From: DATAOG01 sp963753685 | GTDB taxonomy: Bacteria > Pseudomonadota > Alphaproteobacteria > Geminicoccales > Geminicoccaceae | Reading direction: 5' to 3' | DNA length: 64,000 nt | NCBI GenBank assembly: GCA_963753685.1 | Contig: CAVWDE010000011.1 | Span: 186,001 to 250,000 of the forward strand | Part shown: one piece after another, positions 63,431-64,000 of the stretch | Position numbering within the stretch: position 1 is the first letter of the stretch | Layout of the letters: each line of letters starts with the position of its first letter | Made by a program: the position numbers and the translations under genes | Notes under the pieces: model-generated | Told to the model about the DNA's origin: nothing | Databases searched by the model: none | What the model saw: only the letters and a program-made list of their open reading frames with translations

Positions 63431-64000
63431 TCAGGTGGCCGAGAGGTCCCATCGGCCGGGTCGGCCGTCGATGACCATCTCCACCGTTACGCGCCCGAGC
63501 GAGCGGGGCAGCACCGGCTCGACCACGCGCTCGCCGAAACGCCGTCGGATGCCAAAGGCATGGGCGACGAGCACGTTGGTGTAGAGGCCCGGGCCGCTGG
63601 AGTAGATCCGCCAGCCGCCGTCGACGGCGACTTCGGCCGTCTTGACGCGCTGCCACTCGGCGCTCGCGAGGTAGCGGTCGGGAAAGGCCGCGTCGCTGCT
63701 GCTGAAGTAGGCGTTGCGCTGGCGGGGCGAGGCATGCGCGAGACGCTCGGTGACCGCGATCGGGTTCGCCACCTGCAGGGCTTCCCAGAGCGCATCGGCC
63801 TCGCCCAGGGCCGCCATCGCTTCGCCATAGCGAAGATGGGCGTGGACGTACATGAGGCCGATCTCGCGCCCGAAGAACGAGGACGATTCGGCGCGCCGGA
63901 AGACCTCCTCCGGGCCGCCGTGGTAGACCACCGGCCGGTCCATCAGCCGCGCGCCGTCCGGGAACAAGAGGTGCTCGCGGATCAGGCGCAGATGGTGCTG
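63431..64000 (-). CDS. GH94 (cellobiose-phosphorylase-like) enzyme, C-terminal end, truncated by window
   Basis: Open to the window edge on the 5' side; 189 codons visible. HLLFPDGARLMDRPVVYHGG, FFGREIGLMYVHAHLRYGEA and GGWRIYSSGPGLYTNVLVAH match the C-terminal barrel of GH94 phosphorylases and of the GH94 end of cyclic beta-1,2-glucan synthases. Which of these the whole gene is cannot be told. It converges on the glycoamylase-like gene, 24 bases apart. Confidence 0.8.
   Translation of the reverse strand, partial: QHHLRLIREHLLFPDGARLMDRPVVYHGGPEEVFRRAESSSFFGREIGLMYVHAHLRYGEAMAALGEADALWEALQVANPIAVTERLAHASPRQRNAYFSSSDAAFPDRYLASAEWQRVKTAEVAVDGGWRIYSSGPGLYTNVLVAHAFGIRRRFGERVVEPVLPRSLGRVTVEMVIDGRPGRWDLSAT

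Overview
The window is very GC-rich (most third codon positions are G or C) and the recognisable genes point to an alphaproteobacterium, probably of a Rhodospirillales/Geminicoccales-like lineage. This is inference from purL-bolA-grxD synteny, a free-standing rpsD, an aerobic-type cobalamin locus with CobN/CobW, and ATP-type PEP carboxykinase. No rRNA, tRNA or CRISPR array was seen.

Layout. 1-12.8 kb: the end of purL with bolA and grxD, then a leftward run with a DUF3108 protein, rpsD (with a clear promoter), a HerA-like ATPase, a VapBC-type toxin-antitoxin pair with a palindromic operator, trmJ (frameshifted), cimA, an MscS-type channel and a second toxin-antitoxin pair whose toxin is frameshifted. 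12.8-17 kb: nadE, a coiled-coil secreted or membrane protein, and an MtnK-like kinase that lacks key catalytic residues. 17.2-20.9 kb: a scrambled accessory zone with a decayed copy of a VOC gene tail fused to a dihydrodipicolinate-synthase-family tail, a low-GC frameshifted gene, short hairpin repeats, an intact VOC gene, an inositol-monophosphatase with an acidic insert, a 24-bp-arm hairpin and tandem repeats. 20.9-27.9 kb: recD2, a YbhN-like membrane protein, yjbQ, a class III cyclase, a lipoprotein, and cbpA/cbpM.

27.9-46 kb is a cobalamin biosynthesis locus: a leftward operon cbiX-cobH-cobL-cobI-cbiG/cobJ-cobM, rightward cbiB, and a second leftward set cobU-cobW-cobN-cobO and cobQ. Between cobO and cobQ sits the most striking gene of the window, a 998-aa bacterial NLR-like protein (helical N-terminal domain, NACHT NTPase, helical linker, 22-residue leucine-rich repeats). 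It is visibly less GC-rich than its surroundings, and the downstream cobQ carries three indels right after it.

46-64 kb: a secreted DUF3179 protein, pckA with its terminator, a HugZ-like protein, an MBL hydrolase, and a carbohydrate operon transcribed leftward (phosphoketolase - glycogen phosphorylase - 6-phosphogluconate dehydrogenase - glucose-6-phosphate dehydrogenase - histidine phosphatase). This is followed by a YddA-like ABC transporter with degraded ATPase motifs, a glycoamylase-like protein and the C-terminal end of a GH94 enzyme.

A recurring theme is single-base indels in otherwise recognisable genes (trmJ, the RelE-like toxin, the low-GC gene, IMPase, the YbhN-like gene, cobL, cobQ). 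These may be assembly errors or true decay, and only reads can decide.
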